From Chloroflexota bacterium (GTDB taxonomy: Bacteria > Chloroflexota > Dehalococcoidia > Tepidiformales > Tepidiformaceae): a stretch of DNA of 28,074 bases. How positions within the stretch are numbered: the first letter of the stretch is position 1; each line of letters opens with the position of its first letter. Location: the NCBI GenBank assembly GCA_963169135.1, contig CAUJEQ010000225.1, positions 1 through 28,074 on the forward strand, in the 5' to 3' direction. Below, in pieces: positions 8,140-15,362 of this stretch. Made by a program: the position numbers and the translations under genes. The notes beneath the pieces were generated by a model. It worked only from the letters and a program-made list of their open reading frames with translations. It searched no databases and was not told where the DNA came from.

Positions 8140-8427
8140 ATGGTCGAACCGCTGAGCTACACCCAGGTCAGCCACGCCCTCGCCGCGCTCGAAGGCTGGA
8201 CGTTCGAGGACGAGAAGAGCATCTTTCGCCGCTTCGTTTTTGCCAACCACATCGATGCGCTCGCCTTCGTGGTCCGGGTCGCGGCCACCGCCGAAGTCCT
8301 GGACCACCACCCCGAAATCCAGTGGGTCTCCAACCGTGTGGACGTGATTCTCACCACCCACGACGCCGGCGGCGTGACCCCGAAAGACCTCGCCCTAGCG
8401 GCGAAGATCAACGCCCTGGAGACATGA
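8140..8427 (+). CDS. phhB: 4a-hydroxytetrahydrobiopterin dehydratase (PCD/DCoH family)
   Basis: 95 residues, standard length. GGAGG lies six bases before the ATG. The family signature is complete: EVLDHHPEIQW (His56, His57, Pro58, Trp62), His74 in LTTHD, and Asp83 in PKDLALA. The enzyme dehydrates 4a-carbinolamine pterins and so recycles the cofactor of aromatic amino acid hydroxylases. In bacteria without such hydroxylases, PCD-like proteins are also linked to molybdopterin metabolism. No hydroxylase is encoded nearby, so the substrate context is open. Confidence 0.92.
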   Translation: MVEPLSYTQVSHALAALEGWTFEDEKSIFRRFVFANHIDALAFVVRVAATAEVLDHHPEIQWVSNRVDVILTTHDAGGVTPKDLALAAKINALET

Positions 8428-8435
8428 TGGAAACC

Positions 8436-8456
8436 GGGGCGCCAAACCAGCGCCCC
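8436..8456. terminator. Bidirectional hairpin between convergent genes
   Basis: GGGGCGC (8436-8442) and GCGCCCC (8450-8456) form a perfect 7-bp stem with a 7-base loop. It lies between the pterin dehydratase stop and the end of the convergent ferredoxin gene, where one hairpin could serve both. No T run is seen on either side. Confidence 0.5.
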
Positions 8457-8481
8457 TCAGGTGGTTCACCACACCGCTCGC

Positions 8482-8988
8482 CTACGTGACCCGCAGCGCC
8501 TCCCGGGCGGCAGTCACCACGCGCTGCTCTTCCGGCGTCAGTTCGCTCCAGTCCTTCAGGACCTCGTGCTTCAGCGGGAAGATATGAATCGCGTCCCAGC
8601 CGCACACGTCCTCGCACAACCGGCAGCCGGTGCACTTCTTCTCGTCCACCGTGCTCACGCCGAAGAAGTCGTCGATCCGGTCGGTGTGCTGCAGGCTGAG
8701 TGCATCGAAGGGGCAGATGTTGATGCACAACTCGCAGCCCGAGCCGATGCATTTTTCCTCGATGACCACAGCCTTTGGCCAGTCGTTCTTTTTGACTGAG
8801 CGGCAGACGTCCCCGAACGTGTCGATGATCGCCTCCGGGGGGCACACGATCCCGCACGCGCCGCAGTCGATGCAGAGCGTCGGGTCGATGACGTGGAGCT
8901 GGTTGCGCTCGCCGGTGATGGCGTTTGTCGGGCAGCGCTTCGTGCAGGCGGTGCATCCAATGCACGTTTCAACGATCGAATAGGTCAA
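8482..8988 (-). CDS. Ferredoxin-type protein with four [4Fe-4S] motifs
   Basis: 168 residues starting at TTG 8988, with GAGGG 7 bases upstream. Four cysteine sets are visible: Cys9/12/15/19 (CIGCTACTKRCP), Cys39/42/45/49 (CIDCGACGIVCP), Cys80/85/88/92 and Cys119/122/125/129 (CTGCRLCEDVCG). The third set has a CX4C first spacing (CIGSGCELC) instead of CX2C. A single extra Cys62 lies between sets two and three. The last 30 residues are acidic and helical. The protein is a soluble electron carrier or an electron-input subunit. No partner oxidoreductase is adjacent, so its redox partners are unknown. Confidence 0.88.
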   Translation of the reverse strand: MTYSIVETCIGCTACTKRCPTNAITGERNQLHVIDPTLCIDCGACGIVCPPEAIIDTFGDVCRSVKKNDWPKAVVIEEKCIGSGCELCINICPFDALSLQHTDRIDDFFGVSTVDEKKCTGCRLCEDVCGWDAIHIFPLKHEVLKDWSELTPEEQRVVTAAREALRVT

Positions 8989-9027
8989 GTGAAAACCCTC
9001 ACAAGGGGGTCGGTGTGCTCAAAGCAT

Positions 9028-9063
9028 ACCATGGGCCGCCCGATATGCGCGGTGGCCCATGGT
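9028..9063. terminator. Long inverted repeat between alpha/beta hydrolase and ferredoxin genes
   Basis: ACCATGGGCC (9028-9037) and GGCCCATGGT (9054-9063) are perfect 10-bp arms. Three further bases can pair inward, one of them as a G-U. It lies 14 bases past the hydrolase stop and about 40 bases before the ferredoxin TTG, both on the minus strand. It could end the hydrolase transcript or be an operator for the ferredoxin gene. Only a short TTT follows in the minus direction, so its role is unsettled. Confidence 0.5.
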
Positions 9064-9076
9064 CCCACCAGGTCAG

Positions 9077-9832
9077 CTAGAGACCGGCCAGGAACGCCTC
9101 GACGGCGGCGTTGAACGCCTCCGGCTGGTCGATGTTCGCGGCGTGGCCCGCATCGGCGATCACCGCCCGCTGCGCCCCCGGGACTTTCTTCAGCATGTAC
9201 TCCGTCGCGCCCAGGAACGGCTCGTCCTTCGCCCCCACCAGCACTAGCGTCGGCACGCTGATGTGTTCGAGCGACTCGATGATGCGTGAATCGAACTGCG
9301 CGAGCATCCCCCGCGCCGCCTTCGCCAGCCCCGCTGCCGAACGGTGTTGCGCAACGCGCACCTCAGCGCCGCGCCCCAACGATTCGAGCCCCTTCGTCTC
9401 AAAGGCCACGGCCCGCCCTTCGGCAGTCTTGTTCCAGCCTTCGCGTCCGACCGGGTTCTTGTACCCGGGACCAGTGTCGAACAGCATCAGCGCGCTGACC
9501 ATCTCCGGGTAGCGCACGTTGAATGCCAGCGACATGTAGCCTCCGAGCGAGAGCCCGCCCACGATGGCCCTTTCGATCCCGAGTTCCCGCAGGATCCCCG
9601 CCATGTCGCCGCAGGTCGCCTCCTCTGAGTAGAGCGACTGGTCGTCGGGGCTATCGGATTGTCCGTGCCCGCGCATGTCCCACGTAATCACGCGGTAGCG
9701 GTCTTTCAGCGCTTCCACCTGCTTCGTCCACATCTGCGAAGTCGAGGCGTAGCCGTGGCTCAGCAGCACGGCCGGGCCGCTCCCCTGAGCGTCGTAGTAG
9801 ATCCGCACGCCGTCGCGGTCCAGGAATGCCAT
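9077..9832 (-). CDS. Alpha/beta-fold hydrolase
   Basis: 251 residues; GGAGG lies six bases before the ATG at 9832. Typical single-domain alpha/beta hydrolase: oxyanion segment LLSHGYAST near residue 24, nucleophile elbow GGLSLGG with Ser95, acid Asp203 (GAKDEPF) and base His230 (DAGHAANIDQP). The WDMRGHGQSD strand and general layout match the family that includes 3-oxoadipate enol-lactonases and lactone or ester hydrolases. The exact substrate cannot be read from sequence. No signal peptide is present, so it acts in the cytoplasm. It is not closely coupled to its neighbours. Confidence 0.9.
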   Translation of the reverse strand: MAFLDRDGVRIYYDAQGSGPAVLLSHGYASTSQMWTKQVEALKDRYRVITWDMRGHGQSDSPDDQSLYSEEATCGDMAGILRELGIERAIVGGLSLGGYMSLAFNVRYPEMVSALMLFDTGPGYKNPVGREGWNKTAEGRAVAFETKGLESLGRGAEVRVAQHRSAAGLAKAARGMLAQFDSRIIESLEHISVPTLVLVGAKDEPFLGATEYMLKKVPGAQRAVIADAGHAANIDQPEAFNAAVEAFLAGL

Positions 9833-9879
9833 CGGTCACCTCCGGTATGTGGGCGCCATCTTACGGGGATTCCGGAGGT

Positions 9880-11028
9880 TCAGCGGGAGGCGATGTCTTT
9901 GTTCGGATTGATCAGGTACTTCGTGCCCGTGGCCCGTTTCTGGTAGATCGCGATCTCTTCAAGCTTCAGGGCCTCCCGCAGCGAAACGACCTTCGTGTAG
10001 TGGCTCGCGAACGTCGTCGTGATCTCCGAGGCTACCCGCTCCCGCAGCGCCTGTGCGGCTTCGGCCCCGGCTCTCTGCAGGAACGGCGTGAGTAGCCACC
10101 CACCGATACCCCACGACGTGCCGAATGCCCGCGTGAACTCCGTTGGCCCGGGGTCGAGGCTGCCGTAGATGTACACCTGCTTATGGACGGTCGACCCGTA
10201 GCGGCTGTACCCGGTAGCGTTCCGGTTCGCTGCGATCTCCATCGCCGCCAGGATCTGGCCCGCCAGCCGGCCCCCACCGATCGCATCGAAGGCCAGGGTC
10301 GCCCCGGTTGCCGCGACCGCTTCGACCAGGTCGCCCATGAACGTGGCCGAACCCGTGTCGCACACGTAGGTCGCGCCGATGCCTCTCAGGATGCCGGCCT
10401 GCTGCTGGCTCCGGACGATGTTCACGAGCGGGATCCCGTCCTTGATGCAGAGCTTCTGCAGCATCTGCCCCAGGTTCGAAGCGGCTGCCGTATGAACCAG
10501 GGCCGTGTGGCCCTCGCGGCGCATGGTCTCTGTCATGCCGAGCGCGGTCAGGGGGTTCACAAAGCACGAGGCGCCCTGTTCGGGCGTCGTGCCCGGCGGC
10601 AGCAGCAGGCACTGCCCTACCTCGAGCGTGCGGTACTGCGAGTACATCGACCCGCCCAGGATTGCGACCGTCTTGCCCAGCAATGCCTGTGCGACTGGTG
10701 AGCTCCCGGCCTCTACGACCACCCCGGCCCCTTCGTTGCCCACAGGCAGCGATTGGCCGACCCGTGCAGCCATTGCGCGGAGCGCCGCCGGAGGCAGCTG
10801 CGCCGTCACCACCGGGTTATCCGGGGTTCCCCCGGCTCTCGCCGTCGTCATGTCCGCGCCGCCAAAGAGCAATCCCATGTCGGATGGGTTCAGTGGTGCT
10901 GCCTCGACGCGAACGACCACCTCGTCCGGCCCCGGCGCGGGTGTCGCGACGTTCACGAGCGAAAGCTCGAGGACGCCTTCCGGCTTGATCAGCGAACGTA
11001 GCTGGAGTCCGGTGCTGTGGTCGGTCAT
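9880..11028 (-). CDS. Zinc-independent medium-chain reductase (MDR), quinone/enoyl reductase-like
   Basis: 382 residues from the ATG at 11028. An ATG at 11034 is also in frame, but GGGAG lies six bases before 11028 and touches 11034. The N-terminal GroES-like domain shows PDEVVVRVEAAPLNPSDM and GNEGAGVVVEAG. The nucleotide-binding fold is around ALVHTAAASNLGQMLQKLC. Catalytic-zinc cysteines of alcohol dehydrogenases are absent, which fits NAD(P)H-dependent quinone or 2-enoyl reductases. Residues 65-95 form an unusual insertion before the GNEGAG motif. Neighbouring CoA-transferase genes make an acyl-thioester substrate plausible, but this is inference. Confidence 0.85.
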   Translation of the reverse strand: MTDHSTGLQLRSLIKPEGVLELSLVNVATPAPGPDEVVVRVEAAPLNPSDMGLLFGGADMTTARAGGTPDNPVVTAQLPPAALRAMAARVGQSLPVGNEGAGVVVEAGSSPVAQALLGKTVAILGGSMYSQYRTLEVGQCLLLPPGTTPEQGASCFVNPLTALGMTETMRREGHTALVHTAAASNLGQMLQKLCIKDGIPLVNIVRSQQQAGILRGIGATYVCDTGSATFMGDLVEAVAATGATLAFDAIGGGRLAGQILAAMEIAANRNATGYSRYGSTVHKQVYIYGSLDPGPTEFTRAFGTSWGIGGWLLTPFLQRAGAEAAQALRERVASEITTTFASHYTKVVSLREALKLEEIAIYQKRATGTKYLINPNKDIASR

Positions 11029-11076
11029 GTACATCTCCCGGCAGGCTGACTAAGAGTCTGTCCGCCCGCTCCAACC

Positions 11077-11589
11077 TTACACCGGCCCCTGCGCCGCCAG
11101 CACCCTGCCGAGCAGCGCCTCCCCGCTGCCGTCGAACGGGTACCGCTTGCGTTTCACCAGCAGCAGCGCCAGCGCGACCCCCTTCCACGCCGCCTGCTTC
11201 GCTTCCTCGCTGTAGCCCATCGCCGCGCTCCGCGTCTCGAAGTCCTCCACGTCGCGGACGTAATGCGTCCCGTCCGGGTTTACCATCACGTCGAGGTCCA
11301 GGTCCGTGAACTCGATGACGCGTCCGCGGATGATCGCAGGCAGCCCCGCGTCGCACTGCCACTCCATCACGGTTCCCGTGTCATCGAAGCACACGAGGAT
11401 CGAGAGCGGCTGTCGCATCCCGTAGAACTGCAGCGCATACGCCACCGCCTCCCCGCGAATGGCGTACGCGGGCCGCTCGAAAAACACCACCAGCCAGCGG
11501 TCGTCCACGGCGTCCACAAGGTCGCCATGCCACGAAGGCTTGGCCGTCCCGTCGAACTTCAGCTTCCGCGTTTCGACCGGGTTACGCAT
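11077..11589 (-). CDS. DUF402 domain protein
   Basis: 170 residues from the ATG at 11589, which has GGAG 8 bases upstream; an ATG at 11607 has a poorly spaced site. The sequence shows the DUF402 core: CFDDTGTVMEWQCD, then VIEFTDLDLDVMVNPDGTHY, then VRDVEDFETR. Related proteins are nucleoside tri/diphosphate phosphatases and the FomD-type hydrolases, which use acidic residues to hold metal ions. The DLDLDV and DVEDFE stretches supply these. The biological substrate here is unknown. It follows the nitroreductase gene on the same strand with 35 bases between them, filled by short 7-bp repeats. Confidence 0.75.
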   Translation of the reverse strand: MRNPVETRKLKFDGTAKPSWHGDLVDAVDDRWLVVFFERPAYAIRGEAVAYALQFYGMRQPLSILVCFDDTGTVMEWQCDAGLPAIIRGRVIEFTDLDLDVMVNPDGTHYVRDVEDFETRSAAMGYSEEAKQAAWKGVALALLLVKRKRYPFDGSGEALLGRVLAAQGPV

Positions 11590-11602
11590 CGGCACCGCTC
11601 CA

Positions 11603-11630
11603 CTCATGCCTCATGCCCGAGGCCTCACGC
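11603..11630. repeat. Short 7-bp (heptad) repeat array
   Basis: Two exact CTCATGC copies (11603-11616) are followed by a diverged unit and then CTCACGC (11624-11630). The array fills most of the gap between the nitroreductase stop and the DUF402 start and runs into the last codons of the nitroreductase. It has the same period as the arrays at 12322-12363 and 13994-14014. Confidence 0.55.
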
Positions 11631-12266
11631 CTTCTTCGCGCCCCACTTCTCCCAGTACGTCACGTCCTCCACCGGCTTCCGGAAGCCGCTACCAAACTTG
11701 CCCTTCGGCCACCCGAGCGGGATGAGCGCGGCCGTTTCCACGCTCTCCGGGATCCCGAAGAGTTCCCGGATCTCCTTCTGCCACCCCCGGTGCACAGTGG
11801 TCAGCGCGGTCCCCAGACCTAATGCCCGTGCCGCGAGCATCAGGTTCTGCACCGCCGGGTAGATGCTCGAACCCGAGGTGATATCCCCGTTCCCCGTGAG
11901 CGAGCACGCGAGGATCAGCACCGGCACCTCGTGCATGTGCTCCGCGAGGTAAGTCGCGCTCTTCATCACCCGCTCGTTGCTGAGCCGCTCGGCCTCCGGC
12001 AGGTTCGTGCCGGCGCCATAGCCGCTTGCGGTCATCTTCGACCACCCCTCGTGATACCACTGCTGGATCTTTTCCTTGCTCTCCGGGTCCGTAATGACCA
12101 GCCAGCGCCAACCCTGCCGGTTGCCCCCGCTCGGCGCCCGCGTGGCCGCCCAGATGATCTTCTTGATGTACTCCTCGGGCACCGGGTCCGGTTTCAGCCG
12201 CCGCATGGCCCGCTGCGTGCCAATCACTTCGAAGAAGTCACTCTCAACAACAGCCGGCTCGGTCAT
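11625..12266 (-). CDS. Nitroreductase family FMN-dependent oxidoreductase
   Basis: 213 residues from the ATG at 12266, chosen because AGGAG lies about 8 bases upstream; the frame stays open to 12356 without a start signal. Family hallmarks are GTQRAMRRLKPDPVP (phosphate-binding Arg residues of the FMN site), RAPSGGNRQGWRWLVI (FMN contact) and the GLGTALTT segment near residue 155. The C-terminal LIPLGWPKGKFG loop is also typical. Members reduce nitroaromatics, quinones or flavins or act in dehalogenation and cobalamin lower-ligand synthesis. The sequence alone does not say which. It probably forms a two-gene unit with the DUF402 gene. Confidence 0.88.
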   Translation of the reverse strand: MTEPAVVESDFFEVIGTQRAMRRLKPDPVPEEYIKKIIWAATRAPSGGNRQGWRWLVITDPESKEKIQQWYHEGWSKMTASGYGAGTNLPEAERLSNERVMKSATYLAEHMHEVPVLILACSLTGNGDITSGSSIYPAVQNLMLAARALGLGTALTTVHRGWQKEIRELFGIPESVETAALIPLGWPKGKFGSGFRKPVEDVTYWEKWGAKKA

Positions 12267-12321
12267 TCGGGCACTCCTGAGCTTGAATTGCCCCGATCCT
12301 ACGCGAACCCCGGAGACCCCG

Positions 12322-12363
12322 CTCCAGCTACCAGCTCCACACTCCGCACTTTGCACTTCTCTC
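12322..12363. repeat. Degenerate heptad array before CaiB gene
   Basis: Six consecutive 7-base units. Examples are TACCAGC (12329), TCCGCAC (12343) and TTTGCAC (12350). Every unit ends in C and nearly all start with T. The array ends exactly where the TATAAT box begins. It fills the gap between the divergent nitroreductase and CoA-transferase genes. Confidence 0.55.
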
Positions 12364-12369
12364 TATAAT
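12364..12369 (+). promoter_or_regulatory. -10 box for leaderless CaiB transcript
   Basis: A perfect TATAAT lies 8 bases before the ATG at 12378. Transcription starting about 7 bases downstream would begin at or next to the start codon, and no ribosome-binding site is present. No TTGACA-like -35 is seen; that space is taken by the heptad array. Confidence 0.6.
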
Positions 12370-12377
12370 CCCGCCCC

Positions 12378-13616
12378 ATGACCGACCTGCCCCTCACCGG
12401 CATCCGCGTCTGTGACCTCACCTGGATCATCGCGGGGCCCACCGCCACCCGCGTGCTGGCCGATTTCGGCGCCGAGGTCATCCGGGTCGAACACGCCCAG
12501 GCGGTCGACCCCATCCGGCTCGGCCGGCCGATCAACGGCGAACGCACCACCCTCAACAACTCGGGCTTCTTCAACTACTTCAACCGCAACAAGAAGAGCA
12601 TCCTCCTGAACGTCCGCCACCCCCAGGGCATGGAGCTCCTGCACAAACTCATCGCGGTCAGCGATGTCGTTATCGAGAACTTCTCCAGCGGCGTCCTCGA
12701 ATCCTGGGGGCTCGACTTCGAGGCCCAGCGGGCTATCAATCCGGGCATCATCTACTGCTCCATCTCCGGATACGGGCACACGGGCCGCGACAAACACTTC
12801 ACCACCTGGGGACCCACCGCCCAGGCTCTCAGCGGGCTCACCCTGATGTCTGGCCTCCCCGGCAAGCCCCCGGCCGGCTGGGGATACTCGTACATGGACC
12901 ACACCGCCGGCTACTACGGTGCAATCGCCATCATGATGGCCCTCCATCACCGCAACCGGACCGGCCAGGGCCAGTACATCGACATCTCGCAGGTCGAAAC
13001 AGGCATGGTCCTCACCGGGCCGGCCATCCTCGATGCCACCGTCAACGGCCGCAGCTGGCGGCGGCCAGGTATGCCTCCCGGCAACCGCGCCTGGGAGCCC
13101 GCCATCGCCCCGCACAATACCTACCCCTGCGCCGGGGAAGACCGCTGGGTCGCCATCGCCGTCCGCAACGATGCGGAGTGGCAGGCGATGGTCCGCGCCA
13201 TGGGCGAACCCGCCTGGGCCGTCGAGGCGCGCTTTGCCGCCAACGCCGGCCGCCTCGAATACCAGGACGACCTCGACGCCGGGATCGCGGCATGGACCTC
13301 CGGCCGCGAGGACTACGCCGTAATGCAGGTCCTCCAGGCAGCGGGTGTCGCTGCCGGTGTCTGCCAGACGCCCGGTGACCGGTTCGAGCGCGACGAACAG
13401 CTCCGTGCCCGCAACTGGTGGCATACGATGCCCCACGCTGAGATGGGCGAGGCATCCGAGTTCGACGGCATCACGCCCCGCCTCTCGGCAACGCCCGGCG
13501 CCCTGCTCACCGCCTCCCCGCTCATCGGTGAGCACACGTCCCGCGTGATCCAGGACATCCTCGGCCTTTCGCCCGAAGAGTTCGCCGAACACGAGGAGAT
13601 GGGAGTCTTCATGTGA
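12378..13616 (+). CDS. CaiB/BaiF-type (family III) CoA-transferase
   Basis: 412 residues, close to the family norm. It opens with PLTGIRVCDLTWIIAGP and continues with LADFGAEVIRVE. The NKKSILLNVRHPQG and VVIENFSSGVLESWG motifs follow. The Asp that forms the aspartyl-CoA intermediate is most likely Asp174 in YMDHTAG, by analogy with formyl-CoA transferase. The enzyme moves CoA between carboxylic acids. The start has no ribosome site and follows a TATAAT box closely, so the message is probably leaderless. Its stop overlaps the GTG of the second transferase gene by four bases (ATGTGA), so the pair probably worked as a heteromer or on related substrates. Confidence 0.93.
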   Translation: MTDLPLTGIRVCDLTWIIAGPTATRVLADFGAEVIRVEHAQAVDPIRLGRPINGERTTLNNSGFFNYFNRNKKSILLNVRHPQGMELLHKLIAVSDVVIENFSSGVLESWGLDFEAQRAINPGIIYCSISGYGHTGRDKHFTTWGPTAQALSGLTLMSGLPGKPPAGWGYSYMDHTAGYYGAIAIMMALHHRNRTGQGQYIDISQVETGMVLTGPAILDATVNGRSWRRPGMPPGNRAWEPAIAPHNTYPCAGEDRWVAIAVRNDAEWQAMVRAMGEPAWAVEARFAANAGRLEYQDDLDAGIAAWTSGREDYAVMQVLQAAGVAAGVCQTPGDRFERDEQLRARNWWHTMPHAEMGEASEFDGITPRLSATPGALLTASPLIGEHTSRVIQDILGLSPEEFAEHEEMGVFM

Positions 13617-14871
13617 GCGGCCCGCTCACCGGACTCCGCGTCGTCGAACTCTGCGACGAGCCTGGCCAACTCGCCGGGAAGCTCCTGGCCGACATGGGCG
13701 CCGACGTCATCAAGGTCGAACCGCCCTCCGGCTCTACCGCCCGCGCCGTCGGCCCTTTCGTCGACGACATCTCCGGCCCCAACCGCTCGCTCAACTTCTG
13801 GTACCACAACACCAATAAGCGCTCCGTGGTCCTGGACCTCGAAACCGAAACCGGCGCGGCTGCCTGGCGGGAGATCGTGGCTTCCGCTGACATCGTCATC
13901 GAAGACCGCCCTCCGGGCTCCCTCGATCTCCACGGCCTCGGCCACCGCTCGCTCCTCCCGGACGGAGTCCGGGGTGGCGCGGTCGCGGGGGCTCCTCCCT
14001 CCTCCCTCCTCCCTCCCTGATCTGGTGCTCCGTTACCCCGTTCGGCCAGGACGGCCCCTGGGCCACCTACCGCGCCACCGACCTCACCGGACTTGCCCTC
14101 GGCGGTCCTATGATGATGAACGGCTACGACCCCTCCGACGTTGAAGGCGCCCCACCTATCCGCGGCCATGGCGATCAGGGCTACAACACAGCCTGCCACT
14201 ACGCCGTTCAGGGCATCCTCGCCGCCCTCCTCTATCGTGACCGCACCGGCCATGGCCAGCACGTCGATGCGTCGATGCACGAGGCCCTCAGCAGCACCAC
14301 TGAGGTTGGCCTGCCCTACTGGTTCACGAAACGCGTGAACGTCATCCGCCAGACCGGCCGGCATGCGGCAGCTACGCGCAGTGAACCATGGCTCTACCCG
14401 GCCGAAGATGACCGCTACGCGCTCATCTTCGGCGTGGGACGCGACAACGCCAGCTGGAAGAAGATCAAGGAATGGTTCCAGTCCGAAGGCTTTGGCCTCC
14501 AGCTTGATGAACCGCGTTTCGACGAACCAACTGCGCGCCAGCCAGCCCGAGGTACCGCCGAAGCAGCCGAAATCCTGGTGGAGGTCGGCCGCTTCATTGC
14601 CGCCCACCCGGCGGATGAGATCTATCGCGGCGGCCAGGAGCGCCGCCAGTCTTGGGGCGTTGTCCGCGCCCCCGATGAGGCACTGACCGATCCGCACTGG
14701 GAAGACCGGGGCTTCTGGGTGGAGGTGACCGGAGAGGGCCGGGACGACCGCCCCGTCCGCATGCCCGGCGCCCCCTACCAGTTCAGCGAGACGCCATGGG
14801 AACTGCGCCGCCCCGCCCCCAAGCTCGGCGAACACACGGCAGAAGTCCTCTCCGAACTTCCTCGCGGATAG
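13613..14871 (+). pseudogene. Second CaiB/BaiF CoA-transferase, frameshifted in a 7-bp repeat
   Basis: The frame starting at GTG 13613 encodes the N-terminal third (PLTGLRVVELCDEPGQLAGK to VIEDRPPGSLDLHGLGHRS) and stops at TGA 14018-14020. The rest continues in the -1 frame from about 14015 (LIWCSVTPFGQDGPWA) to the normal end at 14871. That part includes the expected catalytic Asp in GHGDQGYN. The break falls in three perfect tandem copies of CCTCCCT. One copy more or two fewer would restore a single frame. Even then about ten extra residues would lie between the two conserved blocks. It may be a decayed gene, a phase-variable gene in the off state, or an assembly error in the repeat. Confidence 0.8.
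13994..14018 (+). repeat. Heptanucleotide tandem repeat (CCTCCCT)3 in coding sequence
   Basis: Three exact copies of CCTCCCT (13994-14014) are followed by a partial unit CCCT. Because 7 is not a multiple of 3, each gain or loss changes the frame. The repeat sits at the frame break of the second CoA-transferase gene. Confidence 0.9.
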
Positions 14872-15146
14872 CGCGGCACACCCGCGTCATACGAGAGTAA
14901 CGGTCCGTTCATCAGCCGCTGCAAACATGGGTGCATTGGGTTCTCGCCCGATACGGGTGCGCGCCCTACCCAGGCGGGCCGGCCGCACCCCTCCTAGAAG
15001 TAATAGGTGCCATAGTGAATCTTTGGTAGATGGGGGCTGACTCTAGACCCTTGCCGGCCTACTCTCTCTGTGGCGAAACACAGCATTCACCCTCCCGATA
15101 CGCGAGTGTCATCGAGAGGGTCGAAGCTGCTGTAGGGGTGAACGAC
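14872..15146. other. Intergenic stretch with one hairpin
   Basis: No convincing gene is seen on either strand. GGGTGCG (14955-14961) pairs with CGCACCC (14984-14990). The stem can extend by three pairs past a bulged C, and it may terminate the CoA-transferase transcript. The AT-richer stretch near 15000-15030 could hold the promoter of the next gene. I could not match it to a known riboswitch. Confidence 0.35.
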
Positions 15147-15344
15147 ATGAACGCGACTACGTTACGGCTGCCCGGAAACGCTTCCATCTACGAACTCGTT
15201 CGCACACGGCCCGGCGCCGCCGCCAGGCTCCATGAACTCGGCCTCTCACGCGACGATATGGACCTGCGCCTGGGCGAGGCCGCCCGTCGCACCGGCGTCC
15301 CGGTCGCGAGGATCGCTGAAGTCCTGGTCCCGGCCGCCCGATAG
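15147..15344 (+). CDS. Small DUF1858/ScdA_N-like domain protein lacking cysteine
   Basis: 65 residues from the ATG at 15147, with AGGGGTG 7 bases upstream; the open frame reaches back to 15030 without a good start. The core (IYELVRTRPGAAARLHELGL, then LGEAARRTGVPVARI) follows the three-helix pattern of DUF1858 and the N-terminal domain of ScdA/RIC iron-sulphur repair proteins (a Pro-x-x-Ala run before an L-x-x-x-G turn). Those domains normally carry a Cys or CC after the G turn; here that position reads LSRDDMD and the protein has no Cys at all. A metal-repair role is therefore doubtful. It is convergent with the LysM gene, 18 bases away. Confidence 0.6.
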   Translation: MNATTLRLPGNASIYELVRTRPGAAARLHELGLSRDDMDLRLGEAARRTGVPVARIAEVLVPAAR

Positions 15345-15362
15345 CGCCCGGCTTGTTCCCGA

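Noticed and set aside
12363..13592. 409-residue open frame antisense to the first CoA-transferase
   Set aside because: It is a shadow of a clearly conserved gene and has no ribosome site.
14018..14020. TGA in the second CoA-transferase gene as another selenocysteine codon
   Set aside because: The downstream homologous sequence continues in a different frame, so read-through would not join the halves. The site also has no Cys counterpart in the family.
14880..15140. Possible riboswitch before the small DUF1858-like gene
   Set aside because: I looked for cyclic-di-GMP, cobalamin and similar signature boxes and found no adequate match; only a simple hairpin is supported.
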